Shown: one piece after another, positions 5,978 to 6,603 of the stretch
Position numbering within the stretch: the stretch's first letter is position 1
Layout: every line of letters starts with the position of its first letter
Source of the DNA: Eubacteriaceae bacterium
GTDB taxonomy: Bacteria > Bacillota > Clostridia > Eubacteriales > UBA1433
Length of the DNA stretch: 6,603 nucleotides
Assembly (NCBI GenBank): GCA_012797825.1
Contig: JAAZOI010000163.1
Coordinates: 1-6,603, forward strand
Direction: 5' to 3'
The notes under the pieces: model-generated
Seen by the model: the letters and a program-made list of their open reading frames with translations, nothing else
Database searches by the model: none
Told to the model about the DNA's origin: nothing
Made by a program: the position numbers and the translations under genes

Positions 5978-6603
5978 TTAAGTTCCTCCTCCGACAACTG
6001 AGATGATACAATTTCACGATATATTTCGCAATTGCTCATCAGTTCTATATGTGTGCCTATGCCGGCAATCTTCCCTTCATCAAGTACTATTATTCTATCT
6101 GCATCCATGACGGTGCCAACTCTTTGGGCGACAATAATAACAGTGGCATCTGCGGTCTCTTTCTTCAGAGCTGCGCGAAGGGCCGCATCCGTTTTAAAGT
6201 CAAGAGCTGAAAAGCTGTCATCGAAGACATATATTTCCGGTCTTCTTACCATCGCACGGGCGATAGATAAGCGCTGTTTTTGACCGCCCGAAAGATTTAA
6301 GCCGCCCTCTGCAAGTACCGTATCGTATGAATCTTGCATTTGGGAGATAAAATCTGAGGCTTGCGCAATTTCCGCCGCATGACGTATTTCTTCATCGGTA
6401 GCGTCATTTTTGCCGTATCTTATGTTGTCTTTAATCGTGCCGGTAAAGAGAATCGCTTTTTGAGGTATAAAGCCAATTTTAGCTCTAAGCTCCTTTTGCG
6501 GCATTTCTTTAATATTTACACCATCAACCAGTATTTCCCCGCTCTGGATATCATAAAAACGAGGTATAAGATTTACTATCGAAGATTTACCGCTTCCTGT
6601 TCC
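5974..6603 (-). CDS. ABC exporter half-transporter, ATPase C-terminal part with degenerate catalytic residues (5' part outside window)
   Basis: The frame stays open to the window edge, so the ATG at 6504 is internal; 209 residues are visible. They begin in Walker A (GTGSGKSS) and run to the end of the ATPase: Q-loop in FIPQK, canonical signature LSGGQ (visible residues 104-108), Walker B IYVFDD (124-129) and D-loop SALD. The residue after the Walker B Asp, normally catalytic Glu, is Asp (codon 6217-6219), and the switch His is Gln in VAQRVGT (codon 6124-6126). Both changes are typical of the degenerate half of heterodimeric exporters such as TM287/288 and LmrCD, so this is not decay. The membrane domain should lie to the right of the window. 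Its stop overlaps the start of the 903-residue partner by four bases (ATGA), and its last codons hold the partner's ribosome binding site, so the two are made together and should form one exporter. Confidence 0.93.
   Translation of the reverse strand, partial: GTGSGKSSIVNLIPRFYDIQSGEILVDGVNIKEMPQKELRAKIGFIPQKAILFTGTIKDNIRYGKNDATDEEIRHAAEIAQASDFISQMQDSYDTVLAEGGLNLSGGQKQRLSIARAMVRRPEIYVFDDSFSALDFKTDAALRAALKKETADATVIIVAQRVGTVMDADRIIVLDEGKIAGIGTHIELMSNCEIYREIVSSQLSEEELK
5985..5989 (-). promoter_or_regulatory. Ribosome binding site of the 903-residue exporter gene, inside the upstream coding region
   Basis: On the minus strand GGAGG stands 7 bases before the ATG at 5977-5975. It lies within the final codons of the upstream exporter gene, whose stop TGA shares bases with this ATG. 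The tandem GGAGGAGG makes the site strong. It fixes the start of the 903-residue protein and supports coupled translation. Confidence 0.8.

Noticed and set aside
6124..6219. Decayed ATPase (loss of catalytic Glu and switch His) as a sign of a pseudogene
   Set aside because: Asp and Gln at these positions are standard in the degenerate half of heterodimeric exporters, the frame is intact and the partner has matching complementary changes.
6032..6283. Plus-strand open frame of 83 codons opposite the right-edge exporter gene
   Set aside because: Antisense shadow of the conserved signature to switch-loop region of the ATPase.

Overview
The window looks like AT-rich chromosomal DNA from a low-GC Firmicute, most likely a member of the Clostridia. 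The grounds are strong GGAGG-type ribosome binding sites, U-tailed hairpin terminators, a lipobox lipoprotein, a BspA-like leucine-rich repeat protein and a heterodimeric ABC exporter of a type common in that group. This assignment is inference; there is no rRNA or other phylogenetic marker here. No tRNA, rRNA, CRISPR array, insertion sequence or phage gene was found.

Left part, plus strand: the last 21 codons of an unidentified gene end at 67, followed by a hairpin terminator (145-169). A stand-alone DUF4434-type TIM-barrel protein (283-1209) comes next; its ribosome binding site can pair with a sequence just upstream. A small lipoprotein with an 'YGFDFTLPQSWKGY' domain (1331-1858) follows and is closed by a terminator built on a perfect 32-bp palindrome (1865-1896).

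Middle part, plus strand: a likely extended -10 promoter near 1971-1979 precedes a two-gene unit. The first gene fuses a type IV prepilin N-terminus to BspA-like leucine-rich repeats (2029-2808). The second, 21 bases downstream, is a small cupin that has Gln where the last metal-binding His is expected (2830-3180). A strong hairpin at 3197-3228 separates this unit from the convergent operon.

Right part, minus strand: two overlapping ABC exporter genes (5'-ATGA-3' overlap at 5974-5977). The upstream one is cut by the window edge; only its nucleotide-binding domain is visible, with Asp in place of the catalytic Glu and Gln in place of the switch His. The downstream one encodes 903 residues, has a complete catalytic set but a changed signature motif (ISQGQ), and carries about 290 extra residues between its first two membrane helices. 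Together they form a textbook asymmetric heterodimer with one consensus and one degenerate ATP site.

The most unusual item is that extra extracytoplasmic domain: an Ala/Gln/Lys-rich, probably helical rod with 30-residue tandem repeats. The pilin-LRR fusion and the leaderless DUF4434 protein come next. Apart from the exporter pair, nothing shows that the genes act together; several of them (lipoprotein, pilin-LRR protein, exporter rod) point to the cell surface.
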